From: an uncultured Lachnospiraceae bacterium
GTDB taxonomy: Bacteria; Bacillota; Clostridia; Lachnospirales; Lachnospiraceae
Direction: 5' to 3'
DNA: 64,000 bases
Assembly (NCBI GenBank): GCA_947626745.1
Contig: CANQTF010000011.1
Location: forward strand, 1-64,000
The notes under the pieces are model-generated. The model was not told where the DNA came from. It saw only the letters and a list, made by a program, of their open reading frames with translations, and made no database searches. This document shows, in pieces, positions 36,032 to 45,400 of this stretch (positions are counted from its first letter, which is position 1; every line of letters starts with the position of its first letter). The position numbers and the translations under genes were made by a program.

Positions 36032-36190
36032 TATCGCCTTGCCTCTTTTTCTACTGCACGTATTGCCTGTAGTACCGGTAATCCCGCTCACGGCAGTTTA
36101 CACGAAGCCGCACGCCGTCCTCCAGATATTCCGCCGGCTCTTTCCATCTCTGCCACCTCTATGCGAAGCTTCTGCCTCCGTACCGTCCTG

Positions 36191-37192
36191 TCAGCCGAGA
36201 TACCGTCTCGCCAGCGTCAAGGTTCCCTCGACGAAATCCTCTCCCACGCCGCGCACGGCATCGCAGCCGCGGCGGCTTGCCACCCACGCCGTCAACTGCA
36301 TACGCCGCATCATGATAAAGGTAGGAATCATGTCCAGATCTTTCCGATCAAGCCTCGCCTTCCTGCCGTATCCGGCAAGCCACGCCTCGATCAGACGCGG
36401 CACGTCCGGCTCCGTCTCCCGAAAGCTCAGCGAGCCTGCCAGATCCTGTATATACCACCCGTATCCGCTGTCGTCAAAGTCGAGGAGCTTCAGTGTGCCG
36501 TTCTCCGTCAGAAGATTCGCGCCCCGCAGGTCGCTGTGGATCAGTCCGTAATTTTCTTCCGTCATGCCGTATCCCGCCAGGCGGCATCCGATCACGCCGT
36601 GGGCCCGTTCCAAGACTGCGCGGTCCGCAGACGTCAGTCCCGGCGTACGCCGCCAGTCGCCCCATATCGCGCGCTCGCCCAGCGTGTTCTCATAGTCCCA
36701 GCGGAAGCGCCGCAGGGTGCGTGAACCGCTCCACCCCCGCACATGCGTATGCAGCGCCGCCGTCACCTCGCCGATCCGCTCAAACCAAGGCTCCTGTTTT
36801 TCTCCTGCGATCTGTTCCAGCGTGATGCCCGTCAGATAAGAAAAGACCGTTCCATAGTATACCGCCCCGTCTGTATCGTATGCCTCATGTATGCAGAGGC
36901 CGTCCTTCGCCGCAACGGGCTCGCGCACGACCAACGGCGTATCCTGCCGCAGCCGATGCAGCCAGACGAGCTCCGCCTCCAATTCTTCCCGTGTGTGGTA
37001 GTGCGGATGGCTCAGCCGCAGAACAGCGCGCGGCACACCGTCTGCGCCCTGCACCAGATAGGTCCTGTTTTCCGAAAAATATAATGGCTCCGGTATACAG
37101 TCCGCTCCGAAGATATCTGTATAATATGACAAGATCTGCCCGGCAAGCCGCTGCATGCCCTGTGCATCTGCGTTTTCCCAGCTCTGCTCCAT
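36191..37192 (-). CDS. Aminoglycoside-phosphotransferase-like small-molecule kinase
   Basis: 333 residues of the APH/ChoK/SrkA superfamily. The N-lobe contains AVLRLSHPHYHTREELEAEL with the Glu of the helix. The catalytic loop is GLIHSDLRGANLL (HxDxxxxN) and the metal motif is LLDFDDSGYG. The substrate is unknown: a homoserine, choline or peptidyl-Ser/Thr type cannot be chosen. It follows glgP with a terminator in between. Confidence 0.82.
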   Translation of the reverse strand: MEQSWENADAQGMQRLAGQILSYYTDIFGADCIPEPLYFSENRTYLVQGADGVPRAVLRLSHPHYHTREELEAELVWLHRLRQDTPLVVREPVAAKDGLCIHEAYDTDGAVYYGTVFSYLTGITLEQIAGEKQEPWFERIGEVTAALHTHVRGWSGSRTLRRFRWDYENTLGERAIWGDWRRTPGLTSADRAVLERAHGVIGCRLAGYGMTEENYGLIHSDLRGANLLTENGTLKLLDFDDSGYGWYIQDLAGSLSFRETEPDVPRLIEAWLAGYGRKARLDRKDLDMIPTFIMMRRMQLTAWVASRRGCDAVRGVGEDFVEGTLTLARRYLG

Positions 37193-37223
37193 TTGCTATC
37201 CCCGACTGCCCTACGGACAACGA

Positions 37224-37259
37224 GATGAAAAAGGCTGTTGCCGACAGGCAACAGCCTTT
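37224..37259 (-). terminator. Rho-independent terminator of glgP
   Basis: A perfect 13-bp stem AAAGGCTGTTGCC (37230-37242) with its complement at 37247-37259, loop GACA on the plus strand, then TTTTTC on the minus strand. It lies 10 bases after the glgP stop. Confidence 0.9.
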
Positions 37260-37269
37260 GCCACCACTA

Positions 37270-39777
37270 CTATTTGCTTGCCGCTTTCTTCTCACTCACA
37301 ACAGGCGTTTTCGGAATCTCGACCTTGTCGAGTTTCCAGATATCGTCCACATACTCCTGTATGGTCCTGTCGGAAGTGAACTTGCCGGAACATGCCACGT
37401 TGAGGATCGCGCTCCTCGCCCAGCCGCTCTCGTTCCTGTACGCTTCCTCCACTCTCTGCTGCGCCTCGGCGTAAGACTTGAAGTCCTTCAGGATAAAGTA
37501 GGTGTCCGCCTTGGCCGTGCTCTGGGTATTCAGCAGGGAATTGTACAGCGGTCTGAACAGATCCGGATCGTTCGGCGCATATGTGCCGTTGACCAGCTGC
37601 ATCAACACTTTGCGGACATCCGGATCGTTGTTGAAGATCTCCGTCGGGTCATAGCCGCCATAGTTCTCATACCTGATGACCTCGTCGGAGCTCAGCCCGA
37701 AGATAAACGCGTTCTCCTCTCCGACTTCCTCCACGATCTCCACGTTTGCGCCGTCCATCGTGCCAAGCGTCAGCGCGCCGTTGAGCATAAACTTCATGTT
37801 GCCCGTACCGGAAGCCTCCTTGCTGGCCGTGGAGATCTGCTCCGACACATCGGCCGCCGCAAAAATGATCTCCGCATTGGACACGCGGTAATTTTCAATG
37901 AACACCACCTTGATCCTGCCCTTGATCTTCGGATCATTGTTCACCACATCGGCCACGGAATTGATCAGCTTGATCGTCAGCTTGGCGTTCATATAGCCCG
38001 CCGCAGCTTTTGCGCCGAAGATGAACGTCCTCGGATAGAAATCCATATCGGGGTGCTCTTTCAGTTCATTGTACAGATACATGACGTGCAGGATATTCAA
38101 AAGCTGCCGCTTGTACTCGTGCAGTCTCTTGACCTGAACGTCAAAAATGGAACGGGGATCCACTTCGACGCCATTGTGCTCCAAAATGTACTTGGCCAGG
38201 CGGACCTTGTTCTGGTACTTGATGTTCATGAACTCATGCTGCGCCTTCTCGTCGTCCGCATAGATCTTCAGCTTGTTGATCTTCGGCAGATCCGTGATCC
38301 AGTCGCTGCCCACATGCGCCGTCACCCAGTCCGCGAGGAGCGGGTTCGCATGCAGAAGGAATCTTCTCTGTGTGATGCCGTTGGTCTTGTTGTTGAACTT
38401 CTCCGGCATCATCTCGTAGAAATCCTTCAGTTCCTGATTTTTCAAAATCTCCGTATGTAATCTTGCCACGCCGTTGACGGAATAGCCCGCCGCGATCGCG
38501 AGATGCGCCATCTTCACCTGACCGTCGTAGATGATCGCCATCTTTCTGACTTTCTCCTGATTGCCGGGATACTGCTGCTCGATCTGCGCCACAAATCTGC
38601 GGTTGATCTCCTCGATGATCTGATAGACCCTCGGGAGCAGTCTGGAAAACAGCTCGATCGGCCATTTCTCCAACGCCTCCGACATGATCGTGTGGTTGGT
38701 ATATGCGCAGGTCTTCGTCGTCACTTCCCACGCCTCGTCCCACGTCAGATAGTACTCGTCCATCAGGATACGCATCAGCTCTGCGATCGCTACGGTCGGG
38801 TGCGTGTCGTTCAACTGGAACGTCACTTTCTCATGGAACTTCCTGATATCGTCGTGTTTGCGCATGTACCGCGCCACCGCCTCCTGCACCGAAGCGGAGA
38901 TAAAGAAGTACTGCTGCTTCAGGCGCAGCTCTTTGCCCGCATAATGATTATCGTTGGGATAGAGCACCTCCACGATATTTCTCGCAAGATTCTCCTGCTC
39001 CACCGCTCTCTGGTAATCTCCCTTATCAAAAGAGTCGAGCTGGAAGCACTCGACCGGCTCCGCATCCCAAATGCGCAGCGTGTTGACGATGCCGCTGCCG
39101 TAACCTACAATGGGCAGATCGTAAGGGATAGCGCGTACCGCCTGATAGCCCTCCTGCCGGAAATTGCTCCTGCCGTTCTCGTCCACATAAACATTGACAT
39201 AGCCGCCGAACCTTACTTCCTTGGTGTACTCCGGCCTTCTCAGTTCAAAAGGATTGCCGTCTTTCAGCCAGTTGTCCGGCACTTCCACCTGATAGCCGTC
39301 CCGGATCTCCTGCTTAAACATGCCGTAACGATATCGGATACCGCAGCCGTACGCCGCATATCCCAAAGTCGCCAGCGAGTCAAGGAAACATGCCGCCAGA
39401 CGTCCGAGGCCGCCGTTGCCGAGCGCTGCGTCAGGCTCCTGATCCTCCACCACGTTGATGTCGATGCCAAGCTCATCGAGCGCTTTCTTGACTTCCTTGT
39501 AAGCCTGCAGATTGATGATATTGTTGCCGAGCGCACGTCCCATCAGAAATTCCATAGACAGATAGTACACCATCTTGGGATCCTGCTTGTCAAATTCCTT
39601 CTGCGTCGTCAGCCACTGGTCAACGACAGCGTCCTTGATCGCATAGGACACCGCCTGAAAGATCTGCTGATCCGTTGCTTCCTCCAGAGTTTTTCTGTAA
39701 AGAGTCTTCACGTTATATAGAACGCTTCTCTTAAAAAGTTCTGTATCAAATGTTGATGTCACAGCTTTTTTTGCCAT
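37270..39777 (-). CDS. glgP: Glycogen/alpha-glucan phosphorylase
   Basis: 835 residues, the full family length, SD aggagg. It releases glucose-1-phosphate from alpha-1,4-glucans. The pyridoxal-phosphate lysine lies in EASGTGNMKFMLNGALTLGT. Other family text includes LGNGGLGRLAACFLDSLATL near residue 120 and NDTHPTVAIAELMRIL. No other glycogen gene is adjacent. It stands as a single transcription unit with a strong terminator. Confidence 0.96.
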   Translation of the reverse strand: MAKKAVTSTFDTELFKRSVLYNVKTLYRKTLEEATDQQIFQAVSYAIKDAVVDQWLTTQKEFDKQDPKMVYYLSMEFLMGRALGNNIINLQAYKEVKKALDELGIDINVVEDQEPDAALGNGGLGRLAACFLDSLATLGYAAYGCGIRYRYGMFKQEIRDGYQVEVPDNWLKDGNPFELRRPEYTKEVRFGGYVNVYVDENGRSNFRQEGYQAVRAIPYDLPIVGYGSGIVNTLRIWDAEPVECFQLDSFDKGDYQRAVEQENLARNIVEVLYPNDNHYAGKELRLKQQYFFISASVQEAVARYMRKHDDIRKFHEKVTFQLNDTHPTVAIAELMRILMDEYYLTWDEAWEVTTKTCAYTNHTIMSEALEKWPIELFSRLLPRVYQIIEEINRRFVAQIEQQYPGNQEKVRKMAIIYDGQVKMAHLAIAAGYSVNGVARLHTEILKNQELKDFYEMMPEKFNNKTNGITQRRFLLHANPLLADWVTAHVGSDWITDLPKINKLKIYADDEKAQHEFMNIKYQNKVRLAKYILEHNGVEVDPRSIFDVQVKRLHEYKRQLLNILHVMYLYNELKEHPDMDFYPRTFIFGAKAAAGYMNAKLTIKLINSVADVVNNDPKIKGRIKVVFIENYRVSNAEIIFAAADVSEQISTASKEASGTGNMKFMLNGALTLGTMDGANVEIVEEVGEENAFIFGLSSDEVIRYENYGGYDPTEIFNNDPDVRKVLMQLVNGTYAPNDPDLFRPLYNSLLNTQSTAKADTYFILKDFKSYAEAQQRVEEAYRNESGWARSAILNVACSGKFTSDRTIQEYVDDIWKLDKVEIPKTPVVSEKKAASK

Positions 39778-39923
39778 TCATGTGCCTCCTCGTCTGCTAT
39801 CTGTGGGGTTATCTTAAAACGTAAACTCCATTTTATTATATATGGTCTTCGCAGTTTTGGCTATAAAAAATGTGCTTAAATTGTTGTCGGATATATTATT
39901 TTTTTATATCTTCTTGATAAATA

Positions 39924-42900
39924 TCACACTTTTTCCACGCCGATCGTCACGGTCTCGCCGTTGACATTCCACTCCTTGGATACGGCGAGCGCTCTGTCCG
40001 AAACGATCTCGTCCGCAAGCACCTTGCCGGAGATGACGTCCGCATTCCTGCTCACGATCTGCGCGATCTTATCATTGCCGCTCACAGAGACCCTGATGTG
40101 ATCCATCACTTCAAAATCCGCGTCCTTCCGCATCGTCTGGATCTTGCTGATCATTTCATAGACAAAGCCCTCCTCGATCAGCTCCTCCGTCAGGTTGGTA
40201 TCCAAAACGACCGTCACGCTGCCCGCAGCCTCGGAGACATACCCTTCCTTCTGCGCCATATCGATAAGCAGGTCTTCCTCCGCCAGACGCACCTGCGTGC
40301 CGTCCACATCAAACACCAGCGCGCCCTTTTCGCGCAGCTCGTCCATCGCCGCGTTGCCGTCCACGCTGCCGAGATGCTGCCGGATACCGCCAAGCTGCTT
40401 GCCGTACTTCGGCCCCACCGTCTTAAGCTGCGGCTTGAAGCTGTAGCTTGTAAATTCCCGCACATCGTCCGTGAAGCGGATATCCTTGACATTCAATTCG
40501 TCCTTTATGATCTCCCGATAGAAATCGTCCAGCACGTTCTCCGCCTTCACGAACATCGTGCCGATAGGCTGACGGTTCTTGATGTTTGCCGCATTTCGCG
40601 CCGCACGGCCCATCACGACGATCTTCAAGACCTCCTCCATAGCCGTTTCCAGCTCTGTGTCGATCATGGCGTCGTCTACAGCCGGGAAATCGCACAGGTG
40701 TATGCTCTCCGGCGCGGACGGATCGATACTGCACACAAGGTTCCGGTAGATCTCCTCCGTCATGAAAGGGATCATCGGCGCGGCACACTTGCAGATCGTC
40801 ACAAGTGCGGTGTACAGCGTCATATAAGCGTTGATCTTATCCTGCTCCATGCCTTTCGCCCAGAAACGCTCGCGGCTCCTTCTGACATACCAGTTGCTCA
40901 TCTCGTCCACAAATTCGTCCAATGCGCGGGCCGCCTCGGGTATCCTGTAGTTGTCAAGGTCGTCGTCCACCTCTTTGACGACCGTGTTAAGCTTGGACAG
41001 CAGCCACTTGTCCATGACGGGAAGCTTATCGTATTCCAGACTGTACTTCGTCGCGTCAAAGTCGTCGATGTTCGCATACAGGACGAAGAACGCATAGGTA
41101 TTCCACAGCGTGCCGAGGAATTTGCGCTGTCCCTCCTGCACTGCCTTGCCGTGGAAACGATTGGGAAGCCACGGTGCGGAATTGATATAGAAATACCAGC
41201 GGATAGCATCTGCCCCGTACGTCTCCAGCGCTTCAAAGGGATCTACCGCGTTTCCTTTGGACTTGCTCATCTTCTGCCCGTTCTCATCCTGCACATGCCC
41301 GAGGACGATGACATTCTCAAAGGGCGCTTTGTTGAACAGCAGGGTAGACTCCGCCATCAGGGAATAGAACCAGCCTCTTGTCTGGTCCACCGCCTCCGAG
41401 ATGAACTGCGCCGGGAACTGCTTTTCAAACAGCTCCTGATTCTCGAACGGATAGTGGTGCTGCGCAAAAGGCATCGCGCCGGAGTCAAACCAGCAGTCGA
41501 TCACCTCCGGCACACGCTTCATGACCTTGCCGCAGTCGGGGCAGGTGATCGTGATCTTGTCGATGTAAGGCCGGTGCAGCTCGACCGTCTTCGCCTCCGG
41601 ATCCCCGGAATATTTCTCCAATTCTTCGCGGGAGCCGACGGAAAGCATATGCCCGCACGCCTCACACTCCCATATATTCAATGGCGTTCCCCAGTAGCGG
41701 TTGCGGGAGATGCCCCAGTCCTGAATGTTCTCCAGCCAGTTGCCGAAACGTCCCTCCCCGATAGACTCCGGGATCCAGTTGACCGTCTTGTTGTTGCGCA
41801 CCAGATCGTCGCGCACCGCCGTCATCTTGATGAACCATGACTCGCGCGCATAGTAGATGAGCGGCGTGTCGCAGCGCCAGCAGAACGGATAGTCATGCTC
41901 GAACTTCGGCGCGTCGAACAGTTTGCCCGCCTTGTCCAGATCTTTCAGGATCTCGGGATCGGCCTTCTTGACAAACAGCCCCGCATAATCCGTCTCCTCC
42001 GTCATCTCGCCCTTCTCGTTGACGAACTGCACCAGAGGCAGGTCATATCTGCGCCCCACGTTGGCATCGTCCTCACCGAAAGCGGGGGCGATGTGGACGA
42101 TACCGGTACCGTCCGTCATCGTAACGTAGGTGTCACAGGTGACGTAGTGCGCCTTCTTGTGCTGTCTGGCGGCCTCCTCGCCCGCGCAGGAAAACAGCGG
42201 CTCGTACTCCTTATACTCCAAGTCCGTTCCGGCATAAGTCTCCAGCACCTCGTAGGCGGGCCTGCCTTCCTCGGCCAGACTGCCCAGCACGCTGTCAAGA
42301 AGCGCCTCGGCCATATAGTAGGTGCGGCCGTCCGCCGCTTTTACTTTCACATAAGTCTCGTTCGGGTTCACACAGAGCGCCACGTTGGAGGGCAGCGTCC
42401 ACGGCGTCGTCGTCCAAGCGAGGAAGTAAGCGTCCTCTCCCGTCACCTTGAAGCGCACCACCGCCGAGCGCTCCTTCACAGCCTTATAGCCCTGCGCCAC
42501 CTCGTGGGAGGACAGCGGCGTACCGCAGCGCGGGCAGTAAGGCACGATCTTAAAGCCCTTGTAGAGAAGCCCCTTGTCCCAGATCTGTTTGAGGGCCCAC
42601 CACTCGGATTCGATGAAATCGTCGTGATACGTGACGTAGGGGTCATCCATGTCGGCCCAGAAGCCGACCGTGCCGGAAAAGTCTTCCCACATACCCTTAT
42701 ATTTCCAGACGGATTCCTTACACTTCTCGATAAAAGGCGCCAGGCCGTACTCTTCGATCTGCTCCTTGCCGTCCAGACCGAGCAGCTTCTCCACCTCGAG
42801 CTCCACCGGAAGCCCATGCGTGTCCCAGCCGGCCTTGCGGGGCACCATATACCCTTTCATGGTGCGGTACCGCGGTATCATATCCTTGATGACGCGGGTC

Positions 42901-43079
42901 AGCACATGACCGATATGCGGTTTGCCGTTCGCCGTCGGCGGCCCGTCATAGAATGTATAGATCTCTCCTTCCCTGCGCGAATCCATACTCTTCTGAAAAA
43001 TGTGATTGTCCTGCCAAAATTTACTTACCGCTTTCTCCCTTTCCACGAAATTCAGATTCGTGTCCACTTTCCGATACAT
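39924..43079 (-). CDS. ileS: Isoleucyl-tRNA synthetase, IleRS2 type
   Basis: 1051 residues from the ATG at 43079 (SD aaaggag). Class I signature PHIGHVLT and KMSKSKGN are intact. Length above 1000 and the text RKAGWDTHGLPVELEVEKLL place it in the IleRS2 clade (eukaryote-like, also the MupA type), which is generally insensitive to mupirocin. A zinc site is visible in CEACGHML and ITCPDCGKVM. The CP1 editing domain (WTTTPWTLPSN) is present. Expression is governed by a T-box leader with an ATC specifier. Confidence 0.95.
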   Translation of the reverse strand: MYRKVDTNLNFVEREKAVSKFWQDNHIFQKSMDSRREGEIYTFYDGPPTANGKPHIGHVLTRVIKDMIPRYRTMKGYMVPRKAGWDTHGLPVELEVEKLLGLDGKEQIEEYGLAPFIEKCKESVWKYKGMWEDFSGTVGFWADMDDPYVTYHDDFIESEWWALKQIWDKGLLYKGFKIVPYCPRCGTPLSSHEVAQGYKAVKERSAVVRFKVTGEDAYFLAWTTTPWTLPSNVALCVNPNETYVKVKAADGRTYYMAEALLDSVLGSLAEEGRPAYEVLETYAGTDLEYKEYEPLFSCAGEEAARQHKKAHYVTCDTYVTMTDGTGIVHIAPAFGEDDANVGRRYDLPLVQFVNEKGEMTEETDYAGLFVKKADPEILKDLDKAGKLFDAPKFEHDYPFCWRCDTPLIYYARESWFIKMTAVRDDLVRNNKTVNWIPESIGEGRFGNWLENIQDWGISRNRYWGTPLNIWECEACGHMLSVGSREELEKYSGDPEAKTVELHRPYIDKITITCPDCGKVMKRVPEVIDCWFDSGAMPFAQHHYPFENQELFEKQFPAQFISEAVDQTRGWFYSLMAESTLLFNKAPFENVIVLGHVQDENGQKMSKSKGNAVDPFEALETYGADAIRWYFYINSAPWLPNRFHGKAVQEGQRKFLGTLWNTYAFFVLYANIDDFDATKYSLEYDKLPVMDKWLLSKLNTVVKEVDDDLDNYRIPEAARALDEFVDEMSNWYVRRSRERFWAKGMEQDKINAYMTLYTALVTICKCAAPMIPFMTEEIYRNLVCSIDPSAPESIHLCDFPAVDDAMIDTELETAMEEVLKIVVMGRAARNAANIKNRQPIGTMFVKAENVLDDFYREIIKDELNVKDIRFTDDVREFTSYSFKPQLKTVGPKYGKQLGGIRQHLGSVDGNAAMDELREKGALVFDVDGTQVRLAEEDLLIDMAQKEGYVSEAAGSVTVVLDTNLTEELIEEGFVYEMISKIQTMRKDADFEVMDHIRVSVSGNDKIAQIVSRNADVISGKVLADEIVSDRALAVSKEWNVNGETVTIGVEKV

Positions 43080-43109
43080 ACCTGTATCTCCTTTCTCTTT
43101 CATTACCGC

Positions 43110-43453
43110 CGGCTCTTTCTTATAAGCGAAAAAAAGCCTCGTCCGTAAAAGGACGAGGCCAAGAGCTCTCTGTTACCACCCGTTACGACATACGGACCGT
43201 TCTCTGCGGGTGTCCGGCGCGCTGTCCGTCTCCGCCTCCTTCGGTCGATACGTTTCCCGATAACGGCGGGATGCCGTCAGTCCCTACTTTTCCCTCTCCG
43301 CATCTCTCTGCCGGAAAGCGGAAGTTCAGTCCGAAACTCCGAAGTGATCTTCCCCGATCTCCTACTCGCACCGGTCTTCCACCGCCGCCGGCTCGCTGTA
43401 CCTTTCAAAAATCGGCTACTGTCTTCTTCAACGTCTGTTCCTGTTATTGACCA
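43110..43453 (-). ncRNA. T-box leader of ileS
   Basis: On the minus strand between the promoter and ileS. Stem I contains the specifier loop GAAGATCACTT, with the Ile codon ATC at 43348-43346. The conserved T-box sequence reads AACGGGTGGTAACA (43184-43171), offering UGG for the tRNA 3' end. It is followed by the terminator at 43129-43159. Uncharged tRNA-Ile should stabilise the antiterminator and allow ileS transcription. Confidence 0.9.
43129..43159 (-). terminator. T-box intrinsic terminator
   Basis: GCCTCGTCC/GGACGAGGC 9-bp stem (43136-43144 with 43151-43159) followed on the minus strand by seven T. It competes with the T-box antiterminator. Confidence 0.92.
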
Positions 43454-43459
43454 CGCTCT

Positions 43460-43489
43460 ATTATAGTGTGGATAAAATGCGCTTGTCAA
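43460..43489 (-). promoter_or_regulatory. Consensus sigma-A promoter of ileS
   Basis: Perfect TTGACA (43489-43484), 18-base spacer, perfect TATAAT (43465-43460), on the minus strand; start expected near 43453. Confidence 0.9.
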
Positions 43490-43493
43490 GGGG

Positions 43494-43680
43494 TCATGCG
43501 GTAGTTTCTTGATGTTTTCTCCGCTCCCACTCGTCATCGTCTATCCAGTCGTTGGAAATATCCCACTCATCATCGTCTATCCAGTCGTTCTCCGCGTGAT
43601 CGTCCGCGTACGGATCCGTTTCCGCCGGTCTCTCCGGCTCATGCCAGTCCGCATCCTCGATCCAGTCGTCCTCTGCGTCC
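43494..43680 (-). repeat. Acidic Trp-rich C-terminal repeats
   Basis: The tail repeats NDWIDDDEW twice, separated by DIS, after looser copies DDWIEDADWHE. The DNA repeats accordingly (atcatcgtctatccagtcgtt is seen twice, in part). It lies on the far side of the transmembrane helix, so probably in the cytoplasm. Confidence 0.7.
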
Positions 43681-44569
43681 TGCGTCTCTTCCGCCTGTGC
43701 CGGCTCTTCGGTTTTCTCCGGTTTTCGATCCTCCTCTGAAAGCCCGGACGCCGTCGGCTCTGCCGGAGGCGCTGTTTCGGCATCGCTCCGTTCTTCCATG
43801 CGGTCTGCGTCGAGCATCTCGAGCTCCTGCCCGTCGCTCTCGTCCTCCTCTTCATCATCTGCCGCGTCCTCTTCCTCATCGTTCCGGCGCGCTTTCAGGA
43901 AAAGGAAGCCTCCGGCCGCAAGCGCCGCCAATACCGCGGCGACCGCTGCCGCGATGAGCAGCTTGGGCCAGATCGGTCCGGCGCTGTCCGCGTCTTTCGC
44001 CGGCGACACGGCCGACATAGGGGAGTCGCTTATGATAATGACATAGTCGGACGCATGTTCCATATCGAACACGGCGTATCCGTTTTCGTCGATGATGCTT
44101 GCGCAGATAAATTCCAGCGTCCCCGCCTCGGGATCATAATAAAACAGATTCGCATAGCGCCCGCAGTCTTTGGGATCCAACAAAATCTCCAGTTCCGTGT
44201 CGAACCCAAACATGCCTTCATGCGCCAGGCTGAATTCCAGATAGTCGTTCCCGTCCGCCAGACGCTCCAGCAGATCCTGCGGTATGATCCCGCGCGCAAA
44301 CACAACACTCATATCTATGTCCGCAAAGCTGCCCTGCACGCTTCCTGCATCCACGCGCCACACCGCGCGGTCATTCATGCGCAGGATAAGATCGACATTC
44401 TGCTCCTTCGCCATCTGCAGCATTTCATCTGTCAGTATGGACACGTCTTCCATGTCCATCGTCACCGACGGTCTTTCATATACCGTTTCCGGCCGCTGTT
44501 CTTCTGCCGCAATATCGGCATTCGCAAGCAGCGCATCGTTATTGCTGCCGACGGTCGTCCGCTGCCCGC

Positions 44570-45400
44570 CGGCTGCGTTCCCGTCCGTACCCGTACTGTT
44601 CTGTCCTGTCGTGCCGCCGCCCGCGACCGTGCTGCCCTGACTCGTCACACTGCTGCCCGTGCTGGTACTGCTCTGGCCTGTCGTGCCGCCGCCCGTACCC
44701 GTACTGTCCTGGCTCGCTGCACTGGTGCTTGTACTTGTGCTGTTCTGGCTTGTCGTGCTGCTGCCTGTACTCGTACTGCTGCCGCTTGTCGTATCGTGGT
44801 CTTTGCCTGTGCCGTTGTTTTCGTTCCCGCCGCTCAACTCTTCTATGCCCGGCGCGCTGCTGCCCGTACCTGTGCTGTTCTGGCTTGTCGTGCTGCTGCC
44901 TGTACTCGTACTGCTTTGGCTTGTCGTACTGCTGCCTGTACTCGTACTGCTCTGGCTTGTCGTGCTGCCGCTTGTACTCGTGCTGCTGCCGCTTGTCGTA
45001 TCGTTGTCTTTGCCTGTGCCGTTGTTTTCGTGCCCGCCGCTCGGCTCTTCTATGCCTGGCCCGTCGAATCCCGGCGCACTGCTGCCCGTACCCGTGCTGT
45101 TCTGGCTTGTCGCGCTGCTGTTTGTACTCGTGCTGCTGCCGCTTGTCGTACTGCTGCCTGTACTCGTGCTGTTCTGGCTTGTCGTGCTGCTGCCTGTATT
45201 TGTGCTGCTCTGGCTTGTCGTGCTGCCGCCTGACTGACTGCCCGTACCCGAGCCGTTCCCTGAGCCGCCGCCTGTACCCGAGCCGTTCCCTGAGCCGCCG
45301 CCTGTACCTGAACCGCTGCCCGAGCCGCCGCCTGTACCCGAGCCGTTCCCTGAGCCGCCGCCTGTACCCGAACCGCTGCCCGAGCCGCCGCCGTTGCCGT
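44570..45400 (-). repeat. Low-complexity Ser/Thr and Gly/Ser minisatellite region
   Basis: Tandem short units encode STTSQSSTSTGSS-type blocks (about 44640-45235), then Gly-rich GSGTGGGSGNGSG blocks (45235-45400). They form a wall-spanning linker in the glucosaminidase. Such DNA is prone to length changes and to assembly error. Confidence 0.85.

Noticed and set aside
36880-38460. 526-residue plus-strand ORF opposite glgP
   Set aside because: Antisense shadow of a GC-rich conserved gene; no start signal and no recognisable motif.
40098-41840. 580-residue plus-strand ORF opposite ileS
   Set aside because: Shadow of ileS, whose motifs and length are fully accounted for.
43136-43159. Stand-alone terminator for a gene before ileS
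   Set aside because: It lies at the end of a T-box with specifier and promoter, so it is the regulated terminator of ileS.
44055-45233. 392-residue plus-strand ORF rich in Cys, Arg and Ala
   Set aside because: It is the complement of the Ser/Thr/Gly repeat region of the glucosaminidase; its composition only mirrors the repeats and it has no SD.
45235-45400. CRISPR-like repeats
   Set aside because: The units are in-frame coding repeats without unique spacers, and no cas gene is present.
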